The notes: generated by a model from the letters alone, not told the origin. 64,000 bases of DNA from Streptomyces subrutilus (GCF_008704535.1 NZ_CP023701.1:5560001-5624000); one strand, 5' to 3'. Counted from the stretch's first letter, positions 42,844 to 52,043 are shown. Made by a program: numbers and translations.

Positions 42844-44313
42844 GTGGGTGTGGACGAGGGCGCGGGGACGGGTGCGGGGACCGGGCCGGGGGCCGGGGCG
42901 CGGACGGGGGAGGCGGAGCGGTTCGCGGGGCTGATGCGGGAGCTGAAGGGGCGCGCGGGGCTGAGCTACGGGGCGCTCGCGCGCACCCTGCACACGAGCA
43001 CCTCGACCCTGCACCGCTACTGCAACGCCGAGGCGGTACCGGCCGAGTTCGCGGTGGTCGACCGGTTCGCGCGGGCCTGCGGGGCCTCGCGGGACGAGGC
43101 GGTGGACCTGCACCGGGCCTGGCTGCTGGCGGACGCCCGCCGCCGCGACCCCGCGGGACCGCCGGCGGCCGGTGCGGGGACCCCCGGTACCGCGGCGGGG
43201 CCGGCGGCCGCTGGCGCCGGGGAGCCGGGCGGGGGCGGCCGCGAGGCCCGGTCCGAGGGCGGGGCCGGAGCCGCCGCGCGCGCGGGCGCCGCCGGTACGG
43301 CCGGTGGCGTGGGCGGCGGTGAGGACGGGGGCGGCGGCGCGGGCGAGGCCGCCGGTACGGTCGTGGCCGGCTCCGGGCGGGCCGGGGCCGCGGCGCGTCG
43401 GCCCTGGTCCCGGCGGCGGGCGGTGGTGGCCGCCGCGGCCGGGGTGACGGCGGGAGCGGTGGCCGTGGCCGTACTGGCGGCGGCCGGACCGGAGGGGACT
43501 CCGCCGCCGGGCGGGGCGGCGGGCGCCCCGGCGTCCGCGTCGGCCCCGGCCGTACCCGCGCCGCCCGGTCCCTCGGCACCCGCGCCGGCGTCCGGCGCGA
43601 CCTCCGCGGAGCCCTCGGCACCCGCGCCCGGCTCCGCGACCGCCCCGCGGCCGCTCCCGGACCCGTCCGCGCCTCCGGCCGCGGGCCCGGGACGGCCTGC
43701 GGCCGTGCCGGTACGGGCGGCGGTGCGCACCCACGTGTGGCAGCTGGGGTGCGACCACTCCTACCTGTCCGAGCGGGCCCCCGACGCGGTGCCCGCGCCG
43801 CCGGTGGAGGCGGACGCGCCCGCCTGGGCCGCCGCACAGCGCGCCGTCCACGCCGGTACGCAGATCCTGGAGGTCACCGTGCACGGCGCGGACCCGGGGG
43901 CCGTGGTGCTGGAGGGTCTCGACGTACGGATGGGCGCCCGCCGCACCCCGCCCAAGTGGAACGTCTACCGGATGGCACAGGGCTGCGGCGGCGCGCTCAC
44001 CCCGGCCGTCTACGCGGTGAACCTGGACGCGCCGCGGCCCGTGGCCCGGCCCGTCGCCGGGGGCGACGAGAACGGCGCCCTCCCGGCCCCGGCCTTTCCC
44101 ATGCGGGTCTCGGCGTCCGAGCCCGTCGTCCTGCGGATCGAGGCCACCACCACCGGCTGCGACTGCGACTGGTCCCTCGACCTGCGGTGGAGCGGGCCGG
44201 CCGGCTCCGGCACCCTGCGCATCGACGACGGCGGCCGCCCGCTGCGCACCAGCGCGGCCCCGGGGCGGCCGGAGTACGGCTACGCGTCGGACCGGGGCCG
44301 CTGGACGCGCTGA
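42844..44313 (+). CDS. HTH-transmembrane protein with extracytoplasmic C-terminal domain
   Basis: Protein of 489 aa with three parts. Residues 24-90 are an XRE-like helix-turn-helix (LMRELKGRAGLSYGALARTL, then HTSTSTLHRYCNAEAVPAEF). Residues 110-190 are Gly/Ala-rich and disordered, leading to a membrane helix at 193-213 (RAVVAAAAGVTAGAVAVAVL). Residues 295-489 form an outside domain with conserved-looking motifs (VWQLGCDHSYLSERAPDAV; TPPKWNVYRMAQGCGGALTP; TTTGCDCDWSLDLRWSG) and several cysteines. This is the layout of a membrane-tethered regulator sensing outside signals. GTG 42844 is used (GGGGG 6 nt upstream). Confidence 0.78.
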   Translation: MGVDEGAGTGAGTGPGAGARTGEAERFAGLMRELKGRAGLSYGALARTLHTSTSTLHRYCNAEAVPAEFAVVDRFARACGASRDEAVDLHRAWLLADARRRDPAGPPAAGAGTPGTAAGPAAAGAGEPGGGGREARSEGGAGAAARAGAAGTAGGVGGGEDGGGGAGEAAGTVVAGSGRAGAAARRPWSRRRAVVAAAAGVTAGAVAVAVLAAAGPEGTPPPGGAAGAPASASAPAVPAPPGPSAPAPASGATSAEPSAPAPGSATAPRPLPDPSAPPAAGPGRPAAVPVRAAVRTHVWQLGCDHSYLSERAPDAVPAPPVEADAPAWAAAQRAVHAGTQILEVTVHGADPGAVVLEGLDVRMGARRTPPKWNVYRMAQGCGGALTPAVYAVNLDAPRPVARPVAGGDENGALPAPAFPMRVSASEPVVLRIEATTTGCDCDWSLDLRWSGPAGSGTLRIDDGGRPLRTSAAPGRPEYGYASDRGRWTR

Positions 44314-44328
44314 CCCGACCCGACCCTG

Positions 44329-44363
44329 CCGCGTCCGTCTCCCGCGTCCGTCTCCCGCGTCCG
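44329..44363. repeat. 13-bp tandem repeat after the HTH-TM gene
   Basis: The unit CCGCGTCCGTCTC occurs at 44329, 44342 and, partly, 44355 (2.7 copies) in the gap before the SNF2 gene. Confidence 0.85.
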
Positions 44364-44452
44364 CGCAGGTCAGCGGTGTTGTCAGTGGGCGCGCCTAGAC
44401 TCGGCGGCACAGGACATCCCGACCGGCCGGACGGGAGAGGAGGGGACGAGCC

Positions 44453-47314
44453 GTGACACCGCTGCCAGCACAGGCGCCCACCGCGCACGAGCCGCCCGCG
44501 CAGTTGCGCGCGCTGCTGCGCCACGCCGCCGTCTTCCTGCCCGCCGCCGTCCCCCGCGAGGGGCGGATCGCCTTCTGGTCCCCCGACGGGGACGCCCTGC
44601 CCGAGGCCGGCCGGCCTGCCCCGCTCAGCGTCGTGCGCCCGCACGGGCCGGGCGTGCGCAGCCGGGCGGTGCCCTCCGTCAGCCTCTCCGTCAGCGCCGC
44701 CCTGCCGTTGCTCGCGCACGCCCGGCGCAGCCCCGTCGCGCATCCCGCCACCCGTGCCTGGGGCGCCGCGGCCGGCCAGGCCCTCGCCCTGGTCGCCCGC
44801 GGCCGGCTGCTGCCCGGGCTGACCCCGGAGGGCGTCGACGCCTGGCGGGCCGGTCCGCTGGACGCCGCCGACATCGACCACCTGCGGGCCGTCAGCGCGG
44901 CCCTGCCGCACGAGGGGTACGCGACGCCGCTGGCGGGCCGCCGCCCCCTCCGGCTGCCGGAGCCGGAGGCGCTGGTCCGCGCCTTCCTCGACGCCGTCGC
45001 CGACAGCCTGCCCCGCACCCCCGCCGCGGCCGTCGCCGCCGGGCGGCCGTTCGCCGCCCGGGAGCCGCAGCGGGTCCCCGGGATGCAGGACTGGGCCGCC
45101 CAGGTCGCGGCCGGCGCCGACACGGGCGTCGGCATCTCGCTCCGGCTCGACCTGTCCTCCTTCCGCCTCTTCGACGAGGCGGAGGGGGAGGACACCCGGC
45201 GGGCGGGCGCCGCCGTGGTCCAGGTGCACAGCCTCGCCGACCCGACCCTGGTCGCCGACGCCTCCGCGCTGTGGGCCGGTACGGCCGCCGCCGGTTTCGG
45301 CCCCCGGGCCCGGATCGACGCCGTGCTCGCCCTGCGCCGCGCCGCGCGGGTCTGGCCGCCGCTGCTGCGCCTGCTGGACCAGCCGGTCCCCGACGTGCTG
45401 GCGCTGTCGGACCCGGAGCTGGAGGACCTGCTGGGGGTCGTCGCGACCAGGCTCGCAGGCGCCGGGGTCGTGGTCCACTGGCCGCGCGAGCTGGCCCGTA
45501 CGCTGTCGGCGACCGCCGTCGTGCGGTCCACCGCGCCCGGGTCCGCGACCGACGGCACCGCCTTCTTCGACGCCGAGCACCTCTTCGCCTTCTCCTGGGA
45601 ACTGGCGCTGGGCAGCGACCGGCTCACCCCGGGCGAGATGGACGCCCTCGCCCAGGCCCACCGGCCCGTGGTGCGGCTGCGGGACCAGTGGGTGCGCGTC
45701 GATCCGGAACTCGTGCGCAAGGCGCGCAAGCGGGAACTGGGCCTGTTGGACCCGGTGGACGCGCTGGCCGCGGCGCTCTCGGGGACCGTCGAGGTCGGCG
45801 GGGAGCCGGTCGAGGCGGTGCCGGTCGGGGCCCTGGCCGCGCTGCGCGAGCGGCTCACGGGCGAACTGGCGCCGCTGCCGCAGCCCGCCGCGCTCAAGGC
45901 CACCCTGCGCGACTACCAGGCGCGCGGCCTGGCCTGGCTGGACCTGATGACCTCGCTCGGTCTCGGCGGATGCCTGGCCGACGACATGGGCCTGGGCAAG
46001 ACCGTCACCCTGATCGCCCTCCACCTGCACCGCGACCGTCCCGAGCCCACGCTCGTGGTCTGCCCGGCCTCCCTGCTGGGCAACTGGCAGCGGGAGATCG
46101 AGAAGTTCGCCCCCGGTACGCCCGTGCACCGCTTCCACGGCGGCAGCCGCAGCCTCGACGGCCCGGAGGCGGAGGCCGGCGGCTTCGTGCTCACCACGTA
46201 CGGCACGATGCGCGCCAGCGCCCCGCTGCTGGCCGGGCGGCGCTGGGGCATGGTCGTCGCCGACGAGGCCCAGCACGTGAAGAACCCCCACTCGGCGACC
46301 GCGAAGGCACTGCGCACGATTCCGGCGCCCGCCCGGGTCGCGCTGACCGGCACCCCGGTGGAGAACAACCTCTCCGAGCTGTGGGCGCTGCTCGACTGGA
46401 CCACGCCCGGACTGCTGGGCCCGCTCACCGCCTTCCGGGCCCGCCACGCCCGCCCGGTCGAGCACCAGCAGGAGGAGGACGGGGGCAACGAGGCGGCGGT
46501 CGCCCGGCTGGCCGCGCTCGTCCGGCCGTTTCTGCTGCGCCGCAAGAAGTCCGACCCGGGCATCGCGCCCGAACTGCCGCCGAAGACGGAGACCGACCAC
46601 CCCGTCTCGCTCACCCGCGAGCAGGCCTCGCTGTACCAGGCCGCGGTGGACGAGGCGATGGCCGTGATCGAGTCGAGCGAGGGCATGGAACGGCGCGGCA
46701 TGATCATGAAGTTGCTGGCCTCGCTCAAGCAGATCTGCAACCACCCCGCGCAGTACCTCAAGGAGGAGCGGCCCCGGATCGCGCACCGCTCGGGCAAGCT
46801 CGCCCTCCTCGACGAGCTGTTGGACACGATCCTGGCCGAGGACGGCTCGGTCCTGGTCTTCACCCAGTACGTGACCATGGCCCGCCTGATCGAACGCCAC
46901 CTGACGGAGCGCGGCATCGCCCACCAGCTGCTGCACGGCGGGACGCCGGTGCCGCGGCGCGAGGAGCTCGTGGACCGCTTCCAGGCCGGCGAGGTCCCGG
47001 TGTTCCTGCTGTCGCTCAAGGCCGCCGGGACCGGCCTGAACCTCACCCGGGCCGGCCACGTCGTCCACTACGACCGCTGGTGGAACCCGGCCGTCGAGGA
47101 ACAGGCCACCGACCGCGCCTACCGCATCGGCCAGACCCAGCCCGTACAGGTCCACCGGATCATCGCCGAAGGCACCGTCGAAGACCGCATCGCCGAGATG
47201 CTGGAGGCCAAGCGGGCCCTGGCCGACGCCGTCCTCGGCTCCGGCGAGGCCGCGCTGACCGAGCTCACCGACCGCGAGCTGGGCGACCTGGTCTCCCTGC
47301 GCAGGCCCGCGTGA
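44453..47314 (+). CDS. SNF2-family DEAD/DEAH-like helicase
   Basis: Swi2/Snf2 ATPase of 953 aa. The N-terminal 470 residues hold the bacterial SNF2-associated domain. The motor shows motif I DDMGLGKTVT, motif II VVADEAQHVKN (DEAQ), motif III ALTGTPVENNLSELW, motif IV-V FLLSLKAAGTGLNL and motif VI QATDRAYRIGQTQPV. Such proteins translocate on DNA and remodel protein-DNA complexes; the precise role in actinobacteria is unknown. GTG 44453 follows RBS GAGGAGGGG. The downstream SWIM gene overlaps its stop by four bases (GTGA), so the two are translationally coupled. Confidence 0.94.
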   Translation: MTPLPAQAPTAHEPPAQLRALLRHAAVFLPAAVPREGRIAFWSPDGDALPEAGRPAPLSVVRPHGPGVRSRAVPSVSLSVSAALPLLAHARRSPVAHPATRAWGAAAGQALALVARGRLLPGLTPEGVDAWRAGPLDAADIDHLRAVSAALPHEGYATPLAGRRPLRLPEPEALVRAFLDAVADSLPRTPAAAVAAGRPFAAREPQRVPGMQDWAAQVAAGADTGVGISLRLDLSSFRLFDEAEGEDTRRAGAAVVQVHSLADPTLVADASALWAGTAAAGFGPRARIDAVLALRRAARVWPPLLRLLDQPVPDVLALSDPELEDLLGVVATRLAGAGVVVHWPRELARTLSATAVVRSTAPGSATDGTAFFDAEHLFAFSWELALGSDRLTPGEMDALAQAHRPVVRLRDQWVRVDPELVRKARKRELGLLDPVDALAAALSGTVEVGGEPVEAVPVGALAALRERLTGELAPLPQPAALKATLRDYQARGLAWLDLMTSLGLGGCLADDMGLGKTVTLIALHLHRDRPEPTLVVCPASLLGNWQREIEKFAPGTPVHRFHGGSRSLDGPEAEAGGFVLTTYGTMRASAPLLAGRRWGMVVADEAQHVKNPHSATAKALRTIPAPARVALTGTPVENNLSELWALLDWTTPGLLGPLTAFRARHARPVEHQQEEDGGNEAAVARLAALVRPFLLRRKKSDPGIAPELPPKTETDHPVSLTREQASLYQAAVDEAMAVIESSEGMERRGMIMKLLASLKQICNHPAQYLKEERPRIAHRSGKLALLDELLDTILAEDGSVLVFTQYVTMARLIERHLTERGIAHQLLHGGTPVPRREELVDRFQAGEVPVFLLSLKAAGTGLNLTRAGHVVHYDRWWNPAVEEQATDRAYRIGQTQPVQVHRIIAEGTVEDRIAEMLEAKRALADAVLGSGEAALTELTDRELGDLVSLRRPA

Positions 47315-48516
47315 TCACCGCGCGGGACGACCGCCGCCGCACCTTCGAGACGCTGCCCGCCGGCGCCGAGACGGCCAGCTGGTGGGGCCGGGCCTGGGTG
47401 AGCGCGCTGGAGGACGCCTCCGCCGACGCGGCCCGGCTGGCCCGCGGCCGGGCCTATGCGGCCGAGGGCCACGTCGACGCGGTCACCGTGACCCCGGGCC
47501 GGATCGTCGCGTACGTCCGCGGCAGCCGGGCCCGCCCCTACCGCACCGAACTGGCCCTGCCCGCCTTCACCGACGCCGAGTGGCGCGGGCTCCTGGAGGA
47601 CGTCGCGGCCGACCCGGCCGCGCTCGCCGCCCTGCTGGAGCGGGAGGTCCCGCAGAGCCTCGCGGACGAGATCCTGCCCGCGGCCGGCGAGCTCGCCCCG
47701 CGCTGTTCCTGCCCCGACGTCGCCCGGCCCCCGTGCAAGCACGCGGCGGCCCTCTGCCACCGCGCGGCCCGCCTCCTCGACGAGGACCCCTTCGTCCTGC
47801 TGCTCCTGCGCGGCCGGGGCGAGCGGGAGCTCCTCGACGAACTCGCCCGCCGCAACGCCGCGCACGCCGCCCGCGAACGGCCCGACACCGCCCCCGACTT
47901 CCCCGGCGTACCGGCCCGGCAGGCGCTGGCCCGAGCGGTCCTGCCGCCGCTGCCCGCCCCGCTGCCGGTACCGGCCGCCGCGGGCCTCCCGCCCGCCTAC
48001 CCCGCCGACCCGGCGGCCCCCGACCCGCTCGCGCTGGACCAGCTCGCCTCCGACGCCGCCGCGCGCGCCCTCGCCCTCCTCACCAGCGGCGAGGACCCGA
48101 TCGCCGGGCTCGGACTGTGGCAGGACGCCGTCCGGTTGGCCTCCGCGCACCCCACCGCGGGGCTGACCGGCGCGGCCCGCACCCTCTACCGTGACCTGGC
48201 CCGCGCCACCGGGCGCACCACCACCGACCTGGCCCGGGCGGCGGCGGCCTGGCGGCAGGGCGGCCCCGCGGCCCTCGCCGCGCTGGAAGAGCCCTGGGAC
48301 CCGCCGGCCGGACCCTTCGACCGCGCCCGGCCGGCCCTGCTCGGCGCGGCCCAGGGGCCGTTCCGCCCCGATCGAAACCGCCTCACCGCGGGCACGAGGC
48401 AGCTCCGGCTGGGCCGGGACGGCCTCTGGTACGCCTACGAGTCCCGGCCGGGCACCGAGGACTGGTGGCCCACCGGCAGGCCCGCCACCGACCCGGTCAG
48501 CGCCCTGCGGGGCTGA
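47311..48516 (+). CDS. SWIM zinc-finger protein
   Basis: Protein of 401 aa with a SWIM finger: Cys132, Cys134, Cys142 and His144 in CSCPDVARPPCKHAAA. The N-terminus (ETASWWGRAWVSALED; GHVDAVTVTPGRIVAYVRGS) and C-terminal region are typical of the SWIM proteins paired with bacterial SNF2 helicases. SWIM domains bind DNA or protein. The GTGA overlap with the SNF2 gene argues that the two proteins act as a complex. The 3' end overlaps the convergent HAD-like gene by 20 nt. Confidence 0.9.
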   Translation: MITARDDRRRTFETLPAGAETASWWGRAWVSALEDASADAARLARGRAYAAEGHVDAVTVTPGRIVAYVRGSRARPYRTELALPAFTDAEWRGLLEDVAADPAALAALLEREVPQSLADEILPAAGELAPRCSCPDVARPPCKHAAALCHRAARLLDEDPFVLLLLRGRGERELLDELARRNAAHAARERPDTAPDFPGVPARQALARAVLPPLPAPLPVPAAAGLPPAYPADPAAPDPLALDQLASDAAARALALLTSGEDPIAGLGLWQDAVRLASAHPTAGLTGAARTLYRDLARATGRTTTDLARAAAAWRQGGPAALAALEEPWDPPAGPFDRARPALLGAAQGPFRPDRNRLTAGTRQLRLGRDGLWYAYESRPGTEDWWPTGRPATDPVSALRG

Positions 48517-49045
48517 GCCCGGCCGCCCACCGGCCCAGCGCGGTGAAGTCCCGGTCCCGCAGACCGTGCCGGGGGTGGACGCGCAGCAGGAGGGCCGGGG
48601 CCGGGTGGTGCGCGCCGACCCAGTCCCGGTCCCGGGGCGTGATCATGTCGTCGACCCAGGCGAACGGCCGGCCGGCGGCCCACTCCACCAGGGCGCGGGT
48701 CTTCCACGAGAGGCCGTCGGGGTCGCGGGCGAAGAGTTCCGGCCACTCGACGACGGGCAGGTCGCCGGGGAGCCCGATGTGCGGGGCGATCATCGTGTTG
48801 GCCTGGTGCATCCAGGTGGTGGCCCAGGCGAGTTCGTAGGGCAGGGCGCGCAACCGGGCGCCGTGGGACGGGTGCAGGCGGACCCGGAGCCCGCGCCGGG
48901 CACTGCGGGAGTCGGGAGCCCTGCGGGCCATCCAGATGTCCGGGCGCATCCGGTGGCCGGTGTATCCGCGCAGGCCGGCGAGGGGCGAACGGAACGGGTT
49001 GAGGGGGCCGTCGACGTCGAGCAGCAGGAGCGGGCGGGCAGTCAT
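48497..49045 (-). CDS. HAD-like hydrolase domain protein
   Basis: Protein of 182 aa with a minimal HAD fold. Motif I is LLLLDVDGPLNPF (nucleophile Asp and the second Asp), motif II-like Thr in ELAWATTWMHQAN, and late acidic motif AWVDDMITPRDRDW. It resembles the HAD domain described from Swiss-army-knife RNA repair proteins, here as a stand-alone protein common in Streptomyces. Substrate unknown. ATG 49045 begins just before motif I. The upstream extension is basic and unlikely. Confidence 0.82.
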   Translation of the reverse strand: MTARPLLLLDVDGPLNPFRSPLAGLRGYTGHRMRPDIWMARRAPDSRSARRGLRVRLHPSHGARLRALPYELAWATTWMHQANTMIAPHIGLPGDLPVVEWPELFARDPDGLSWKTRALVEWAAGRPFAWVDDMITPRDRDWVGAHHPAPALLLRVHPRHGLRDRDFTALGRWAAGLSPAGR

Positions 49046-49172
49046 GGTGTACGAACTACCCCGAACCCGTTGGGGTGAAATGCGTACGGAGCTATAACCC
49101 GAATGGGCTCTCCGGCGTTGTTCACGGCACGGGTGCACTACCCGGGAACCTCTCCGGAAGGCAGGGAATCTG

Positions 49173-49880
49173 ATGCGTCACAGTCGTCGGAACGGCTTGA
49201 TCGCGGCGGTGGTTGCGGGAGGTGGACTGGCCGTCGCGGGGGTGGGCGGGCTGGCCCACGCCGATGCGGGCGCGGCCGGAGCGGCCGAGCGTTCGCCGGG
49301 CCTGCTCTCCGGGAACCTGGTGCAACTGCCGGTCAACCTTCCGGTGAACGCCTGCGGCAACACCGTGAACGTGGTCGGCGTCCTCAACCCGGCCGCCGGC
49401 AACCGGTGTGCGAACCAGGGGTCCGGCGGCCGCGCCGCCTCCGGCTCCGCGCACGGCTCGAAACCCGGCGCGGGCAGCGGCTCCGGCAACGGGGGCCACG
49501 GCGGCGGGGCGGTGGCGTCCGGAAGCGGAAAGGATTCCCCGGGCGTGCTCTCCGGCAACGGGATCCAGCTCCCGGTCCAGCTCCCGGTCAACGTCAGCGG
49601 CAACTCCGTGAGCGTCGTCGGCATCGGGAACAGCGTGAGCGGCAACACGTCCGTCAACGGCGAGGTGCCGACCGAGGGCAAGCCCCCGCAGCCGCCCGTG
49701 CAGCCGCCGGTCCGGCCGGTCGTCAAGCCGCCCGTCGCCCCGCCCGTCACGCCCGCCCCGACGCGCCCCGGCGAAGCGCTCGCGCACACCGGAGCCGACG
49801 GCATCGGCTACCTGCTGCCCGGCGGGGGCGCGCTGCTCCTCGGCGGCGTCCTGCTCTACCGCCGGTTCCGCCTCAACTGA
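49173..49880 (+). CDS. Long chaplin with sortase signal
   Basis: Cell-wall-anchored hydrophobic surface protein (235 aa) of aerial hyphae. A signal peptide (residues 1-31) is followed by two chaplin domains at about 41-83 (LSGNLVQLPVNLPVNACGNT...GNRC) and 122-163 (LSGNGIQLPVQLPVNVSGNS...GNTSVNG), a Pro-rich wall spacer, and a sortase signal: LAHTG at 203-207, hydrophobic helix, RRFRLN tail. The first domain keeps the usual cysteine pair; the second has Ser at both places. This is the ChpA-C type architecture. An RBS (GGAAGG) precedes ATG 49173. Confidence 0.94.
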   Translation: MRHSRRNGLIAAVVAGGGLAVAGVGGLAHADAGAAGAAERSPGLLSGNLVQLPVNLPVNACGNTVNVVGVLNPAAGNRCANQGSGGRAASGSAHGSKPGAGSGSGNGGHGGGAVASGSGKDSPGVLSGNGIQLPVQLPVNVSGNSVSVVGIGNSVSGNTSVNGEVPTEGKPPQPPVQPPVRPVVKPPVAPPVTPAPTRPGEALAHTGADGIGYLLPGGGALLLGGVLLYRRFRLN

Positions 49881-50532
49881 CCGCTGCCGTACGCCAGCCG
49901 TCGAGCACCGCGTCGATCCGGCCGGCCAGCCGGGCGCGCGCCGCGAACCGGGGGACGCCCGCCATCAGCAGGGCGTCGTAGTCGGTGTCCGCGTGCCGCA
50001 CCGCCGCCCGTACCGCCATCGAGACGGCCGATTCGCCGAGGGCCCGGCCGGCGGCGCTGCGGCCCACCCGGCCGCTGCCGCGCACCGAGGCGTGCGCGGC
50101 GATGGCCAGGGCCCGGTCGGCCGGGCATCCCGGGAACAGCCGGAGGATCTCGGCGGCGAAGGCGGCGGTGAAGCGGGTGTCCTCGGCCGCGCGCCGCAGC
50201 CGGTCGCGCTCCCTGCGCCGGGCACGGGCCTCGGCGTCCGCGAGGCAGGCCCGCTCGGCGCCGGCCAGGGCCGTCTCCTCGACGAGCAGGCCCTGGCGCT
50301 CGTAGCGGCGGCGACGCCGGTTGAAGCGGACCACGACGGCGGAGAGCGAACTGGCCTCGCGGGAGCGGCGGGTGAGCGCGGCGTCCCCGCGCGGAACGTA
50401 GACGAGATGCCCCAGGTCGGCGCAGTCCAGGCAGCGCGGCACCCCGCACTCGCGGACGAGGCGCCGGAGCGGGCCCTGCCGGCACTCCGCGCAACGGATC
50501 TGCTTGACGGACTCGAACACCACCAGGCTCAT
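49873..50532 (-). CDS. DUF2293-domain protein
   Basis: Protein of 219 aa. The N-terminal zinc-ribbon-like segment has four cysteines (IRCAECRQG and VPRCLDCADLGHL); a central basic region (RFNRRRRRYERQG) leads to the DUF2293 domain (FAAEILRLFPGCPADRALAI, then VRHADTDYDALLMAGVPRF). Zinc and nucleic acid binding are plausible but unproven. ATG 50532 lacks a clear ribosome site. The 3' end overlaps the chaplin gene by 8 nt. Confidence 0.82.
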   Translation of the reverse strand: MSLVVFESVKQIRCAECRQGPLRRLVRECGVPRCLDCADLGHLVYVPRGDAALTRRSREASSLSAVVVRFNRRRRRYERQGLLVEETALAGAERACLADAEARARRRERDRLRRAAEDTRFTAAFAAEILRLFPGCPADRALAIAAHASVRGSGRVGRSAAGRALGESAVSMAVRAAVRHADTDYDALLMAGVPRFAARARLAGRIDAVLDGWRTAAVS

Positions 50533-50597
50533 ACAGGGGTGATACCGCCGTCGCAGCCCCGACTCACCTGCCGGGCGGCCCCGGTTGGCGCCGCGCT

Positions 50598-52043
50598 CTA
50601 CACGAGGCGGCGGATCTCCCCCCGCACCCGGTAGAAGCCGCTCGCGGCCGGGTGCAGCCCTTCCACCACGTACCGGGCGCCGACCTCGCGTATCCCGCGC
50701 GGGAACTGCACGTTCCAGGACGGTTCGAAGCCGCCCGACACCACCTGCACGCGCACCCGGCCGCCCTGCTGGACGCACTCCACGACCACGCCGCCGGCCG
50801 GAGCCGCGGCCACCGTGACCGTGGCCACCGCGGCGGGCGACGCGGCGGGGGTGTACACGGGCAGCGCCGCCGCCGACTTCACGTCCATCGCCGTGGGCAC
50901 CGAGCCCTGCTGGGCGTCCGCGATGGCCGCCTCGCTCGCGTCCACGCAGACCAGCGACCCGTCGGTGGTCACCAGGTACAGCCGCCCGTCCAGGTACTGC
51001 ATGGACAGCGCGGAGCCGCAGCCGGTGCTCAGCTTCCACAGCCGCGCGCCGTCCGCGTCGAAGCAGTACACCGAGGACGAGTAGTCGCCCGCGAAGACGT
51101 GGCGGCCGTCCGGGGAGGTGGCGCACGAGTACACCGCCGCGTCGCACCGGTAGGTGGCCTCGACCGCGCCGGTGGCCTTCGCGAGCCGCTGCACGGTGTG
51201 GTGGCCGGTGCCCGCGTACACCGCGTGCTCCTCCTGCCAGCCGAACAGCACCGAGCCGTTGGTCTTCGTGTGCCACAGCTCCCGGCCGCCGTCGGTGGCG
51301 TAGGCCGTCACGCCCTTGCTGTGCCCGTGGTAGACCGCCCGGTCGTCCGCCCGGACCATCCAGGCGTTGGAGCCCGCCGAACGCCGCGACCACTGGAACT
51401 CGTCCTCGTGGTCGATGACGGTCAGACCGCCGTTGCGGTCCGCCACGTTCAACACGCCCTCGCGGATGTCGAGCCAGAAGATGTCCACGTCCTCCGCGAT
51501 GTCGTACGCCCCGAACGGCACCTTCGAGGAGAGGTCGTACACCGTGCCGTCGTCGCAGCCCGCGTAGATCCAGAACTCGTCCGCCACCAGGCACTTCACC
51601 CCGTCCGGCAGCGAGTAGCGGCCCAGCACCTCGCCGCCGTGGCTCAGCGTGTAGACGTCACCGGCCTGGTTGCCGACCCAGCAGCGGTCCTCGTCGACGT
51701 GGATGCCGAACGCCGAGGAACCGGTGCGGAAGCGCCACAGCACCGGGGCCACGGACCGGGCCGTCGACGGCGCCGACGTGACCTGGCGGCGGGTCACCGA
51801 CCGGGCGGCGCGCTGCCCGCGCACGGCAGGGGCGTAGCCCTTGCGGACCTTCTCCCCGACCTTCTTCGCGGCCGCGGCCCGGGCCTTCTCGGAGGTCGGG
51901 AACGACGAGGTCTGCAACTGGCCGTCCGCGCCGATCCGTCCGTACCGGACGGAGACCGAGGTGCCGTCGACCGTCACCTCGTAGAACTTGTGCGCGGCGC
52001 CGTCCTCCTGCGACAGCTCCAGATACGTCGTCTCCCGAGCCAT
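50598..52043 (-). CDS. WGR-domain protein with PQQ-like beta-propeller
   Basis: Protein of 481 aa with an unusual combination. Residues 3-70 are a WGR-like domain (TYLELSQEDGAAHKFYEVTV, VSVRYGRIGADGQ, EKARAAAAKKVGEKVRKGY), a module found in PARPs and bacterial DNA-related proteins. Residues 100-400 are repeating beta-propeller blades (CWVGNQAGDVYTLSHGGEVL; IYAGCDDGTVYDLSS; VYCFDADGARLWKLSTG). The last 60 residues look like a small beta domain. No signal peptide, so cytoplasmic. Function unknown; a nucleic-acid-associated scaffold is a reasonable guess. A strong RBS (GGGAGGGG) precedes ATG 52043. Confidence 0.82.
   Translation of the reverse strand: MARETTYLELSQEDGAAHKFYEVTVDGTSVSVRYGRIGADGQLQTSSFPTSEKARAAAAKKVGEKVRKGYAPAVRGQRAARSVTRRQVTSAPSTARSVAPVLWRFRTGSSAFGIHVDEDRCWVGNQAGDVYTLSHGGEVLGRYSLPDGVKCLVADEFWIYAGCDDGTVYDLSSKVPFGAYDIAEDVDIFWLDIREGVLNVADRNGGLTVIDHEDEFQWSRRSAGSNAWMVRADDRAVYHGHSKGVTAYATDGGRELWHTKTNGSVLFGWQEEHAVYAGTGHHTVQRLAKATGAVEATYRCDAAVYSCATSPDGRHVFAGDYSSSVYCFDADGARLWKLSTGCGSALSMQYLDGRLYLVTTDGSLVCVDASEAAIADAQQGSVPTAMDVKSAAALPVYTPAASPAAVATVTVAAAPAGGVVVECVQQGGRVRVQVVSGGFEPSWNVQFPRGIREVGARYVVEGLHPAASGFYRVRGEIRRLV

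Noticed and set aside
43997..47155. 1052-codon minus-strand frame opposite the SNF2 gene
   Set aside because: Shadow of the helicase coding strand; no family motif or ribosome site.
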